Positions 45,965 to 54,409 are shown, counted from the first letter of the stretch. The stretch is DNA of 64,000 bases from Microbacterium ureisolvens (GCF_019511645.1 NZ_JAEUAX010000013.1:1-64000); one strand, 5' to 3'. Notes: generated by a model not told the origin, from the letters alone. Numbers and translations: made by a program.

Positions 45965-47340
45965 TCACCGTTCCCGAGCTTGGACCAGGCGTCGTCGAGG
46001 GCGGACTGCGCCTCCTTCTGTGCGTCGGCAAGGGCATCGGCCGGGGTCGCCTTGCCGTCCAGCGCCGCGTTCACCGCATCGAACATGGCGGTCTTGAACT
46101 CGGCATCGGCGGGGTTGGCGGGCATCGAGAAGGTGCTGTCGTTCGCCTCATACATCTTGGCCACGGCGGTGTCCCACGGTTCCCCGCCCGAGGTCGTCAT
46201 GTCGCGGATCATCTGGTCGGCCTTCGCGTTGGCGGTGAGGATGCCGGTGAAGGGCTTCCCTTCCGCCTCGCGAGCCTCGATCCGCGCTTCCGCGGCGGCC
46301 TGCCAGGCATCGGTCGACGTCATGGCCCGGGCGAACCGGCAGGCCGCCTCGGGGTTGGCGCTGCCGCTGGGGATCGCCCACGCCGAGCCGGTCGAGTACG
46401 CGATCGTGTCGCCGTTGCGGTCGTGGACGGTGTCGAAGGCCATCGGCGCGTCGGGTGAGACGTCGTTGAGCACGTTGACGTACCACTGCTCCATCGGCAT
46501 CGCGCCGAGCACACTGGTCGCGAACTGGTTGCCCTCCCCGAAGAAGTCCGCCGAGTCGCGATAGGCCTTCACGGCGCTGAATCCACCCTGGTCTTCGTAG
46601 ATGGATGCTGCCCACTCGAGTGCTTCGACCACCTTGGGGTCGTCGAGCTGGGCCGTCTTCCCATCGGCCGAGATGACATCGGCGCCGTTCGCCTTCGCCC
46701 ACAGCGGCAGGAACTCGGGAAGCTTGCTGTCGTAACCGATGACCGCCAGGTCACCCCCGTCGTTCACCGTCAGCGCCTGGTTCGCCGCGCTCACCGCGTC
46801 CCAATCGGAGCCGTTGACATCCTCGATCGTCAAACCCGCGGCCGAGAGCAGGTCCGCGTTCGCCATCGTGAGCTGGACGCTGTTGAACTCGGGGATGCCG
46901 TACACGGTCCCGTCGAGGGTCACCTGGTCGAGCGCGGGCCCGACGAAGTCGTCCGTCGGGATGCTCTCGCCGTCGATGCAGCGCTCCAGGGGAACCACGG
47001 CTCCGCGGGCAGCGAGGGAGCCGATCTGGTCTCTGCTCGAGTAGACGATGTCCGGCGGCTTGCCGGACGCGACCGCAGAGAGGAATTGCTGCAGGTCGAG
47101 GGCTCCCTCGGCGAGTTCGACCTCGACATCGCCCAACTGCTCCTCGGCATAGTCGAGGCGGCTGGTCGCCACTTCGTCGACGCCGGAGAACCCCATGACC
47201 GACAGCGAGCCGCTGAGCTCGGCGTCCGAGTCGTAGTCCGCCTCGTCATCACCGGCCCCGCCGGTGCCGACGGCGCACCCGGTCGCCCCGAGCGTCAGCA
47301 GGGCAAGGACTCCGGCAGCCGTCCATCGTGTAGCACGCAT
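45961..47340 (-). CDS. Sugar ABC transporter substrate-binding lipoprotein
   Basis: A 459-residue family 1 solute-binding protein with a signal peptide and lipobox LGATGCA (Cys21), an acidic linker (GAGDDEADYDSDAEL), then the two-lobed binding domain with GKPPDIVYSSRDQ and TGSAWAIPSGSANP. The ATG at 47340 has GGAGGAGG nine bases upstream, and that site is embedded in a strong hairpin. It is the first gene of the importer operon. The adjacent glycan genes on the other strand suggest an oligosaccharide ligand, an inference only. Confidence 0.9.
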   Translation of the reverse strand: MRATRWTAAGVLALLTLGATGCAVGTGGAGDDEADYDSDAELSGSLSVMGFSGVDEVATSRLDYAEEQLGDVEVELAEGALDLQQFLSAVASGKPPDIVYSSRDQIGSLAARGAVVPLERCIDGESIPTDDFVGPALDQVTLDGTVYGIPEFNSVQLTMANADLLSAAGLTIEDVNGSDWDAVSAANQALTVNDGGDLAVIGYDSKLPEFLPLWAKANGADVISADGKTAQLDDPKVVEALEWAASIYEDQGGFSAVKAYRDSADFFGEGNQFATSVLGAMPMEQWYVNVLNDVSPDAPMAFDTVHDRNGDTIAYSTGSAWAIPSGSANPEAACRFARAMTSTDAWQAAAEARIEAREAEGKPFTGILTANAKADQMIRDMTTSGGEPWDTAVAKMYEANDSTFSMPANPADAEFKTAMFDAVNAALDGKATPADALADAQKEAQSALDDAWSKLGNGE

Positions 47341-47344
47341 GTTC

Positions 47345-47379
47345 GCCTCCTCCGCCCGGTAGAAGTGGGCGGTGGAGGC
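47345..47379 (-). promoter_or_regulatory. 5'-UTR hairpin covering the ribosome site of the binding-protein gene
   Basis: Reading on the minus strand, GCCTCCACCGCCC pairs with GGGCGGAGGAGGC (12 of 13 bases) around a nine-base loop. The right arm contains the GGAGGAGG Shine-Dalgarno sequence five to twelve bases from the ATG. In the closed form the ribosome site is fully paired. Confidence 0.65.
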
Positions 47380-47471
47380 ACAGTAGAGACTCGGGCCGCC
47401 GACCGCCGAGGGGATTGACAACCGCCGTCGGGGGCGTCATCGCGGGCGGGCGTGTGCGAAGATCTCCCGGC

Positions 47472-48668
47472 TCATTCGTGCTCCGGCAGCAACGGCGTCG
47501 ACCAGCCGGGGTCGCGACCGAGCTGCGCGGCGCGAGAGACGGATGCCGCGCCGAATCGATCCCGCACGGCATCGAGAACGGTGTCGAGGCGCACCCCGTC
47601 ATCCCAATCGATCGGCAGCTCGGGAGGGACGCCGTCGACGCGGCCGAGCTGCGACAGCGACACGCCGATGAGGGTGATGCCCCGTTCTGCGATCTCCGGC
47701 TGCGCGACGGCCAGCAGCCCCTGCGCGACGGCGAGGATCAGTGCGGTGCGGTCGGTGGGCGAGCGGAACGAGCGAGATCGGGTGGCTTTCGTGTAGTCGC
47801 CGTAACGGAGGCGCAGCACGACGGTGCGGCAGACGCGGTCGCCATCGCGCAGGCGGCGGGCGAGCCGATCGACGATCTGCGTGAGGATGACCTCCAGTTC
47901 TTCGACGGTGCGCTGGCGCTGGCCGAGCGCGCGCTGCGAGCCGATCGACCCGCGTCGCCGCGTGGCGTCGACCGGGCGCGGATCCCGCAGTCGTGCGAGC
48001 GCGTGCAGGTGCGCTCCGGCGGCTCTCCCGAGCAACCTCTCGGCGGTCGCGGCCTCGAGCTCGGCCAATTGACCGACAGTGTGGATGCCGAGGCCGTGGA
48101 GCTTCTCAGCGGTCACCGCACCGACGCCCCACAGCCGTTCCACCGGCAACGGGAGCAGGAACTCCTCTTCCCGCTCGGGCTCGACCAGGAGCAGTCCGTC
48201 GGGTTTGCTGACGGCACTGGCCACCTTGGCGAGGAACTTGGTGCGAGCGATCCCGACCGAGATCGGCAGCCCGACCTCCGCACGGACTCGCTCTCGCAGC
48301 CGGCCCGCGATCTGCTCGGGGGACCCTCCGATGCGCCGCAGCCCGCCGACCTCGAGGAACGCCTCATCGATCGAGAGCCCCTCCACGAGCGGCGTCGTGT
48401 CGCGGAAGATCGCGAAGACCGCCTTGCTGGCCGCCGAGTACGCCTCCATGCGTGGAGGAACGATCACGGCATCAGGACAGAGATCTCGCGCCTGGCGACC
48501 GCCCATCGCCGTGCGCACCCCGCGCACCTTCGCCTCGTAACTGGCCGCCAGCACGACGCCTCCGCCCACGATGACGGGCCGTCCGCGCAGCGCAGGAGCG
48601 TCGCGCTGCTCGACGGAGGCATAGAAGGCGTCGAGATCCGCGTGCAGCACGGTGGCCTCGTCCCGCAT
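47472..48668 (-). CDS. dinB: DNA polymerase IV (Y-family)
   Basis: This is an error-prone translesion polymerase. The 398-residue product has the catalytic N-terminal motif LHADLDAFYASVEQRD, the steric and catalytic motif VEGLSIDEAFLEV with the Asp-Glu pair, a helix-hairpin-helix (LWGVGAVTAEKLHGLGI) and a C-terminal little-finger domain. The ATG at 48668 has GGAGG four bases upstream; several earlier in-frame ATGs (48686, 48719, 48737) lack good sites. No beta-clamp motif was identified with confidence near the C-terminus. No LexA box was recognised upstream. Confidence 0.92.
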   Translation of the reverse strand: MRDEATVLHADLDAFYASVEQRDAPALRGRPVIVGGGVVLAASYEAKVRGVRTAMGGRQARDLCPDAVIVPPRMEAYSAASKAVFAIFRDTTPLVEGLSIDEAFLEVGGLRRIGGSPEQIAGRLRERVRAEVGLPISVGIARTKFLAKVASAVSKPDGLLLVEPEREEEFLLPLPVERLWGVGAVTAEKLHGLGIHTVGQLAELEAATAERLLGRAAGAHLHALARLRDPRPVDATRRRGSIGSQRALGQRQRTVEELEVILTQIVDRLARRLRDGDRVCRTVVLRLRYGDYTKATRSRSFRSPTDRTALILAVAQGLLAVAQPEIAERGITLIGVSLSQLGRVDGVPPELPIDWDDGVRLDTVLDAVRDRFGAASVSRAAQLGRDPGWSTPLLPEHE

Positions 48669-48866
48669 TTCGCCTCCATCGAACATCCGTTCGTAGATCG
48701 TCACACCGACCGCCGACATCAGCGAGCTGGTACGCACCCTTTACGCCTGTTGCGGCGGATGCGCCAGGGGGTCGCCGGTTCTCGGCCCCATTTCCTAGCG
48801 TGAATACCGGGCCGACCACCCCGGTCGACTCCGAACCGATCCCTCGCATGAAGACAAGGAGCACTC

Positions 48867-49226
48867 ATGTCCTCGAGTTGGGACGCCTGGAACTACCGTC
48901 AGTCGGTTGATCGCGGGGCCGGTTCCCGCGACCTGGTGGGTTACCGCGTGCACGCCACGGACGGCGACATCGGAAAGATCGACGAGGCGAGCAACGACGC
49001 CGGAAGCAGCCGGCTCGTCGTGGACACAGGGCCGTGGATCTTCGGGCGGAAGGTCATCCTTCCGGCCGGGACCGTCGAACGTGTCGACGACGAAGACGAG
49101 AAGGTCTACGTCGATCTGACGAAGGACCAGATCAAGAACTCTCCGGAGTGGGACCAGACCACGACGGGTCAGGACGACGCGTATCGTGGCCAGCTCGACA
49201 CCTACTACGGCGACTTCTATCGATGA
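48867..49226 (+). CDS. PRC-barrel domain protein
   Basis: A 119-residue soluble protein with a PRC-barrel (residues about 21-90; LVGYRVHATDGDIGKID, WIFGRKVILPAGTVERVD, VYVDLTKDQIKNSPEWD). The C-terminal tail is Tyr-rich (DTYYGDFYR). PRC-barrels bind RNA, metabolites or partner proteins; many in actinobacteria are stress-induced. It has a clear AAGGAG site and converges on dps across a terminator. A stress role is plausible from context only. Confidence 0.85.
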   Translation: MSSSWDAWNYRQSVDRGAGSRDLVGYRVHATDGDIGKIDEASNDAGSSRLVVDTGPWIFGRKVILPAGTVERVDDEDEKVYVDLTKDQIKNSPEWDQTTTGQDDAYRGQLDTYYGDFYR

Positions 49227-49271
49227 CGGGATCGGCGACCGCACCGTCGCCATCCTCGCCCGCTGAACACC

Positions 49272-49302
49272 ACGGGGTGCAGCCGCAAAGGCTGCACCCC
49301 GT
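49272..49302. terminator. Bidirectional stem-loop between PRC-barrel gene and dps
   Basis: ACGGGGTGCAGCC and GGCTGCACCCCGT form a perfect 13-bp stem around GCAAA between the two converging genes. CTCTCGTGCT follows, with no long T tract. Confidence 0.85.
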
Positions 49303-49317
49303 CTCTCGTGCTCGAAC

Positions 49318-49893
49318 TCAGCCCCGGCTGGGGACCCGGTTCTCTGCGCTGACCATCCAGGCGTACTGCTCCAGCTTCTCGATGATCTGGTGGAGCAGAT
49401 CCGCGCTGGTCGGATCCTCTTCGTCGACCGCGTCGTGCACGTCCCGGCAGGTGCCCACCGTGTTCTCCAGTCGTTCCGTGACGAGGTCGATCACCTCGGT
49501 CGTGGCGATCTCCCCCTGCGGGAACTCAGGCAGGCTGGTGGTCTCCGCAACCGTGTCGCTTCGGCCGTCGGGAAGGGCGTGGAGCGCCCGCATCCGCTCG
49601 GCGACGGCGTCGCTGAACTCACGGGCCGATTCGATGATCTCGTCGAGCTGGCGATGCGTGTCGCGGAAGTTCTTGCCGACGACGTTCCAGTGGGCCTGCT
49701 TGCCCTGCGAGGCCAGTTCGAGCAGATCCACCAGCACCTTCTGCAGGCTGTCACTGAGCGTGGCGGAGGCGGTGAAGCCGCTCTCCGCGTTCTGCTCCTC
49801 GGTGAGCTGAGCGCCTCGAGCCGGGCGCCGCTTGTTGCGCGGGGCGGACGAGGTGGAGTTCTTGTTCGTGGGACTCTTCGTCGTGGTGGCCAT
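49318..49893 (-). CDS. dps: Dps-family DNA-binding ferritin
   Basis: A 191-residue starvation/oxidative-stress protein that stores iron as a dodecamer and can bind DNA. It has a Lys/Arg/Ser-rich N-terminal tail (residues 1-28, likely the DNA-binding part), then a four-helix bundle with the inter-subunit ferroxidase residues in KQAHWNVVGKNFRDTHRQLDE (His, then Asp/His). A late segment, ENTVGTCRDVHDAVDEEDPTSADLL, matches the family end. The length is typical of actinobacterial long-tail Dps. Confidence 0.92.
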   Translation of the reverse strand: MATTTKSPTNKNSTSSAPRNKRRPARGAQLTEEQNAESGFTASATLSDSLQKVLVDLLELASQGKQAHWNVVGKNFRDTHRQLDEIIESAREFSDAVAERMRALHALPDGRSDTVAETTSLPEFPQGEIATTEVIDLVTERLENTVGTCRDVHDAVDEEDPTSADLLHQIIEKLEQYAWMVSAENRVPSRG

Positions 49894-49980
49894 GTGCCGA
49901 CCGTACGGAACGACGCCGGCGCAACGGCGGGGATTGTGCGGGCTCGACGGTCGTGCTACCCGAACCCCGGCCCCACCGGT

Positions 49981-50862
49981 TCAGTACGGGAGGAGCTCGT
50001 CCAGCAGCTGCCGCACACGTCTCTCGATGTCGTCACGGATGCCGCGGACCGCGTCCATCGGCTTGCCCACAGGGTCTTCGAGGGGCCAGTCGAGATAGCG
50101 ACGACCGGGGAAGACGGGGCAGGCGTCGCCGCATCCCATCGTGACCACCACGTCCGCGGCCCGTACGACGTCGTCGGTGAGCGGCTTGGGGAACTCCCCG
50201 CCCACGGAGACGCCGATCTCGTCGAGCGCCTGGACGATCGATGAGCGAACCTCCGGCCCGGGCGCAGCGCCGGCGCTGCGCACGCCGACACGGTCCCCGG
50301 CGAGATGCCGCAGGATGCCCGAAGCAAGCTGCGAGCGCCCCGAGTTCTGCACGCACACGAAGAGCACCTCGGGTCGTGCCGGCAGATCGCCCTGCGCTCG
50401 GCTGAGCGCCTCCAGCCGGGTCGCCGCGAACGCCGCGGTACGGGATGCGAGCAGTGGCGAGCTCGAGCCGCCGGCGAGCAGGTCGTAGCTGCTCTGGACG
50501 GCCTCGCGCACTGTCTCGAGACTGTAGGTCCCGCGGAACCTCAGCGCGAGATCGCCGACGATCCGCTCGAGGTCGGGCTCGCCCGGCGCCGTGCCGGCGT
50601 CGCCGATGAGGGCGTTCACGCGATCGGCCTGATCCGGCGCGATCGAATACCAGACCCTTCGGCCATCGCGTTCGCGCACGACGACACCTTCTGCCAGCAG
50701 CGCCTTCATATGGTGGCTCACGGTGGGCTGGCGAAGTCCGAGCGAGTCGGCGAGCTTTCCGACCAGGGCGTGCCCGCCGTCCGCGTCACGGATCAGGCGA
50801 AGGATGCGGGCGCGCGTCGGGTCGGCCAAGACCGTGAGTCCGCGCTGGGCCCCGCCTTTCAT
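49981..50862 (-). CDS. ArsR-type repressor fused to mycothiol-type arsenate reductase
   Basis: A 293-residue fusion. Residues about 1-85 form an ArsR winged helix (LTVLADPTRARILRLI, then RQPTVSHHMKALLAEGVVV). A middle helical three-helix segment (residues about 90-150) follows. Residues about 163-293 are a low-molecular-weight phosphatase-fold reductase with VLFVCVQNSGRS (catalytic Cys170, C-X5-R loop) and TMGCGDACPVFPG, as in the corynebacterial mycothiol/mycoredoxin-dependent arsenate reductases. It would reduce arsenate and repress its own gene. The start at MKGGAQRG is preferred because a dyad overlaps it. No arsenite exporter is beside it. Confidence 0.9.
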   Translation of the reverse strand: MKGGAQRGLTVLADPTRARILRLIRDADGGHALVGKLADSLGLRQPTVSHHMKALLAEGVVVRERDGRRVWYSIAPDQADRVNALIGDAGTAPGEPDLERIVGDLALRFRGTYSLETVREAVQSSYDLLAGGSSSPLLASRTAAFAATRLEALSRAQGDLPARPEVLFVCVQNSGRSQLASGILRHLAGDRVGVRSAGAAPGPEVRSSIVQALDEIGVSVGGEFPKPLTDDVVRAADVVVTMGCGDACPVFPGRRYLDWPLEDPVGKPMDAVRGIRDDIERRVRQLLDELLPY

Positions 50863-50876
50863 AGACCGAATTCTAT
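50861..50876. promoter_or_regulatory. Candidate ArsR operator at the arsR-arsC start
   Basis: ATAGA-CCGAAT-TCTAT is a perfect five-base-arm dyad covering the start codon. ArsR-family repressors bind AT-rich dyads of this kind near their own start. The site is unusually AT-rich for the region. Confidence 0.5.
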
Positions 50877-50949
50877 CGACGCGGGATAGCAGACGGACGC
50901 CCGCGACCCTCACCCTCCAGCGCGTCGCCGGCCACTCCGGCTGATCGGT

Positions 50950-51474
50950 CTACGCGCCGATGCCCCGGCGCAGCGCCGCGAGTCCGTACTCGAACGCACC
51001 GTCGACATCGCCGCCGAGCCGGAAGGCCCCGGCGAGCTCCATGTGGATGAACCCCGTCGCCCACGCCGTCACGAGACGTGCCGCGTCGAGGGCGTGCTCC
51101 TCGCCCGCGATCGCCGCAGCGCTGTCGACGATGGTCAGCCCCGCGCGATCGAGCAGTTCCTGCGGGGCGGCGGCCGCGAACATCAGCCTGAACCCCTCCG
51201 GGCGCTCGAGCGCGAGCGCCCGGTACGCGCGGGCGAGACCGTCCAGCGAGCGGTCGGATGCCTCGAGCCGGCCGGTCAAGTCGTCCAGGGTCGCGGCGGC
51301 CACGGCCTCGATCAGGGCGTCGCGATCCCGCACGCGCTTGTAGAGCGAGGGCGCACGCACTCCCACACGCTGCGCGACGCTCTGCATCGTGAGGCCGGCG
51401 GGGCCGGAGTCCTCCAGGATGTCGCGTCCCGCCGCGACGATCTCGGCGTACGACGTGCGTTCCGGTGTCGGCAT
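50950..51474 (-). CDS. TetR-family transcriptional regulator (TetR/AcrR, C-terminal WHG-like)
   Basis: A 174-residue regulator with an N-terminal helix-turn-helix (IVAAGRDILEDSGPAGLTMQSVAQRVGVRAPSLYKRVRDRD, residues about 10-55) and an all-helical ligand domain. It is divergent from a metallo-beta-lactamase-fold gene, and the 97 bp between starts contains repeated GTAGC/GCTAC half-sites. ATG at 51474 is chosen over longer in-frame starts that would swallow the shared promoter. The inducer is unknown. Confidence 0.85.
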   Translation of the reverse strand: MPTPERTSYAEIVAAGRDILEDSGPAGLTMQSVAQRVGVRAPSLYKRVRDRDALIEAVAAATLDDLTGRLEASDRSLDGLARAYRALALERPEGFRLMFAAAAPQELLDRAGLTIVDSAAAIAGEEHALDAARLVTAWATGFIHMELAGAFRLGGDVDGAFEYGLAALRRGIGA

Positions 51475-51493
51475 GTGGCGTCTCCCATAGCTA

Positions 51494-51526
51494 TTGACAG
51501 TAGCCATGATAGCTACGTATCGTAGC
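51494..51526 (+). promoter_or_regulatory. Divergent promoter with three TetR half-sites
   Basis: TTGACA (51494-51499) is a perfect -35 box. Behind it lie half-sites GTAGC (51500), GCTAC (51512) and GTAGC (51522) in alternating orientation, overlapping a possible TATCGT -10 box. TetR binding would block the metallo-beta-lactamase gene. Confidence 0.55.
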
Positions 51527-51571
51527 CATGCCAAGGTCGGAGACACCGACGGCTCTCGCGAAGGATTCCCC

Positions 51572-52285
51572 ATGAAGCTCGCACCTCACCTGCACCGCAT
51601 CGGCAACGACATCGTCGCCGCCTACCTCGTCGTCACCGACGATGGCGTCACCGTCGTGGACGCGGCGCTTCCGGGCCATTGGAAGGACCTCGTGCGCGAA
51701 CTCGAAGGGCTGGGGCTTTCGCCGGCCGACGTGAAGGGCGTCGTGCTCACCCACGGCGACAGCGACCACATCGGCTTCGCGGAACGCCTGCGCCGCGACC
51801 ATGGCGTGCCCGTCTACGTGCACGAGGCCGACGCCCGGCGCGCCCGCACCGGCGAGAAGCCGAAGGTCTCGACCGGGCCGATGAAGCTCGGGCCGACGCT
51901 CGGGTTCTTCGCGTACGCCGCGCGCAAGCGCGCGATGCCCACCGCATACGTGTCCGAGGTGGTCGAGGTGCACGACGGCGACGTGCTGGACCTGCCCGGC
52001 GCCCCCGTGATCGTGGGCATGCCGGGCCACTCGCCGGGCAGCATCGCCGTCCACGTCCCGGTCGCCGACGCCGTCTTCGTGGGCGACGCCCTCACGACGC
52101 GCCACGTGCTCACCGGCCGCGAGGGCATGCAGCCGGCGCCCTTCACCGACGACCCCGCCGAAGCGCTGGCGTCACTGGATCGCCTGGCGGGCCTGCAGGC
52201 GTCGTGGGTGCTCCCCGGGCACGGTGCGCCCTGGAAGGGATCCCCCGCCGACATCGCGACCGCCGTCCGGGCGGGCGCGGCCTGA
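51572..52285 (+). CDS. Metallo-beta-lactamase-fold hydrolase
   Basis: A 237-residue hydrolase of the MBL superfamily. The metal motif HGDSDH (variant of HxHxDH, with Asp at the second position region reading VVLTHGDSDHIGF) and later PGHSPGSIA and VFVGDAL provide ligands for a di-metal centre; a final PGHG is the last histidine motif. Substrates of this branch vary widely (lactones, glyoxalase-type thioesters, RNA). The gene is under the divergent TetR. The ATG at 51572 has AAGGA about ten bases upstream. Confidence 0.86.
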   Translation: MKLAPHLHRIGNDIVAAYLVVTDDGVTVVDAALPGHWKDLVRELEGLGLSPADVKGVVLTHGDSDHIGFAERLRRDHGVPVYVHEADARRARTGEKPKVSTGPMKLGPTLGFFAYAARKRAMPTAYVSEVVEVHDGDVLDLPGAPVIVGMPGHSPGSIAVHVPVADAVFVGDALTTRHVLTGREGMQPAPFTDDPAEALASLDRLAGLQASWVLPGHGAPWKGSPADIATAVRAGAA

Positions 52286-52308
52286 CCTCGGCGCCCACCG
52301 CTGATCAC

Positions 52309-52375
52309 CGAGACCCGGGATTCTCGCCGAGACCGGGGACGCCGCCCCTGGTCTCGGCGCGGATCCCCGGTCTCG
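52309..52375. repeat. Long imperfect inverted repeat (REP-like or terminator)
   Basis: Two 26-base arms (52309-52334 and 52350-52375) match as inverted copies at 23 of 26 positions, each beginning and ending in CGAGACC/GGTCTCG. An inner hairpin CCGAGACCGGGG/CCCCTGGTCTCGG also forms. It sits between converging genes and may terminate both, but four copies of the GAGACC motif suggest a repetitive palindrome. Confidence 0.7.
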
Positions 52376-52390
52376 CGGAGACGCCTGCGC

Positions 52391-53785
52391 TCAGACCGGC
52401 CGGGCGGCCGCGAAGAGGTTGGCCGGATCGTACGCGAGCTTGAGCTGCCGAAGCTTCGTCCACGCGGATCCGAATGCGACCGAGCGATCGGCACCGGGCG
52501 CATCGATGAAGGTCAGAGCGAGCGCATCGACACGCCACGCCGACAAGGCGGCGACCCCCGCGCGCACCGCCGCCGTCGCGGCCGGGTGCCCCTCGGGCGC
52601 CGGTACCATCGCGATCGAGTGCACGAGGTACTCGCCGTCGAGCGACGCGATCGCGCCACCGCTCTCCGGGCGCCGGTTCACGGCGCCGCCGAGGTGGCGC
52701 AGCTCCTGCACGAAGATCCCCGGGGTCTGGGCGGCCTCGACGAAGGCGTCCACGGCAGGCGCCGGCAGCTCTCCCAGCACCGAGTGCCACGTCGCCGACG
52801 GCGACGGCTCGGGCGGGTCCATGTGCACACCGACGAGGGCGGGCGCGGGTATGCGGGCGAACGTGTCGACCTCGGGCCGCAGCGCGCGCAGCGGTTCGAG
52901 CAGAGCCGATGCCGCGGCATCCGTGTCCTCGATCGCCCCGTCGATCACGACCACCGAGCGACCCGACAGGAACGGCGGCAGCTCGGGCATGGGCGGGATG
53001 TGGAGGATCCGCAGCGAAGTCGTCGCGGTCTCAGGCGCGGACCGCGTCCACTTCGCCCACGCGTGCGAGACCTCCGAGGCGCGCGAGGCATCCCACAGCA
53101 GCATGCCGGCGAACACGTCGGCGAGCGGCAGCAGGTCGATCTCGATCGCGACGACGACTCCGAACGAACCCGAGCCGCCGCGCAGCGCCCAGAAGAGGTC
53201 ACGATTCTCGTCGGCTGTGGCACGCACGAGCGTGCCGTCGGCCGTCACGACCTCGACGGCGCGCACCGCGTTGACGGCGAGACCGTGGCGGCGCGCGTAG
53301 AACGACAGCCCGCCGCTCAGCGAGTACCCGACGACCGACACATCGCCGGCGCTCCCGTGGAGGGCCGTCAGCCCGTGCGGGGCGGCGGCGTCGAGCACGT
53401 CATTCCAGAGCGAGCCGCCGAGGACGCGCGCGGTGCGGGTCTCCACGTCGACGGTCACGCCGCGCAGCGTCCTCAGCGAGACCAGCACGGTGTGCGCGAG
53501 GTCGGTGTCGCTGAGCGCGCCCGCACCGTGACCGGTCGACTGCGGCGCGATGCGCAGCCCCGAGAGCGTGGCGGCGCGCACGACATCGACGACATCCTGG
53601 GCGGACTCCGCAAGAACGACGGCGAACGGATGCTGCGCCACGGCGAGGTTCCACGGCGTGCGGGCGGCGTCGTAGCCGGCGTCGCCCGGCAGCAGCGCAC
53701 GGCCGCCCAATGCCGCGCGCAGCTCGGCCGCCGCCGCGGCCACGGCTGCGTGGGGCACGTCGAGCGCGAGGTCGTTGAGGGACAT
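52391..53785 (-). CDS. FAD-binding oxidoreductase (BBE/berberine bridge-type)
   Basis: A 464-residue flavoenzyme of the PCMH/VAO family. The FAD domain carries FAVVLAESAQDVVDVVRAA and APQSTGHGAGALSDTD, in which the GHGAG loop contacts FAD, plus GYSLSGGLSFYARRHGLA and DLFWALRGGSGSFGVV. The C-terminus ends LAYDPANLFAAARPV, matching the BBE motif YDP.N.F. No bicovalent Cys/His pair is certain: His is absent at the usual RSGGH position and the loop reads STGHG. It probably oxidises an alcohol or sugar with oxygen. Confidence 0.88.
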   Translation of the reverse strand: MSLNDLALDVPHAAVAAAAAELRAALGGRALLPGDAGYDAARTPWNLAVAQHPFAVVLAESAQDVVDVVRAATLSGLRIAPQSTGHGAGALSDTDLAHTVLVSLRTLRGVTVDVETRTARVLGGSLWNDVLDAAAPHGLTALHGSAGDVSVVGYSLSGGLSFYARRHGLAVNAVRAVEVVTADGTLVRATADENRDLFWALRGGSGSFGVVVAIEIDLLPLADVFAGMLLWDASRASEVSHAWAKWTRSAPETATTSLRILHIPPMPELPPFLSGRSVVVIDGAIEDTDAAASALLEPLRALRPEVDTFARIPAPALVGVHMDPPEPSPSATWHSVLGELPAPAVDAFVEAAQTPGIFVQELRHLGGAVNRRPESGGAIASLDGEYLVHSIAMVPAPEGHPAATAAVRAGVAALSAWRVDALALTFIDAPGADRSVAFGSAWTKLRQLKLAYDPANLFAAARPV

Positions 53786-53917
53786 GGGGAGCCTTTCGGT
53801 GAACGGGTGGCGACGGAAGGTCGCGACCGACTCCGTCCGCGCGACCGCACCACACGCGGCCACCTCACGAAAGAGCGGCCTGCTGCCGCGCAGATACACG
53901 GCCCCGCGAATCCGCTC

Positions 53918-54409
53918 TCAGCTCTCGAAGTCCTCCGGCTCGACGTCGTCGAGGAACCGCTTGAACTCGTCGAGCCGCTCGGCGGCATCCGTCTCGGTGA
54001 GCACGTCGGGCACGCCCGCCTCGGTGAGCACCGCGTCGGCGACCCAGATCGGCGCGCCCACGCGCGACGCCAGCGCGACGGCATCGGACGGGCGGGCGTC
54101 GACGACGCGCTCGCCGAGCGCGGTCGAGAGCGTGATCTCGGCGTAGAACGTGCCGTCCTCGATGCGCGTGACCTCCACCTTCGTCGCCATGGCGTCGAGC
54201 GCGGCGAGGATGAGGCCCATGAGATCGTGCGCGAGCGGCCGCGGAACCTCGGCGTTCTCGACCGCGACCAGGATCGAGGTCGCCTCGAGCTGACCGATCC
54301 AGATCGGCAGCACGAGCCCGTCGCCGGGGATCTGATCGACCGGCTTCAGCAGCAGCACGTGCTGCCCCGACGCGTCGAGGGCCACCCCGGCCACGCGGAC
54401 CTGGACCAT
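53918..54409 (-). CDS. Bifunctional nuclease family protein (DUF151)
   Basis: A 163-residue protein of the DUF151 (BFN) family: VLLLKPVDQ, VLPIWIGQLEATSI, RPLAHDLM and DARPSDAVALASRVGAPIWV are the family landmarks. Plant and bacterial members show DNase/RNase activity in vitro; in actinobacteria the gene is conserved near core functions but its role is unclear. GAGGGGG precedes the ATG. The length is normal. Confidence 0.88.
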   Translation of the reverse strand: MVQVRVAGVALDASGQHVLLLKPVDQIPGDGLVLPIWIGQLEATSILVAVENAEVPRPLAHDLMGLILAALDAMATKVEVTRIEDGTFYAEITLSTALGERVVDARPSDAVALASRVGAPIWVADAVLTEAGVPDVLTETDAAERLDEFKRFLDDVEPEDFES

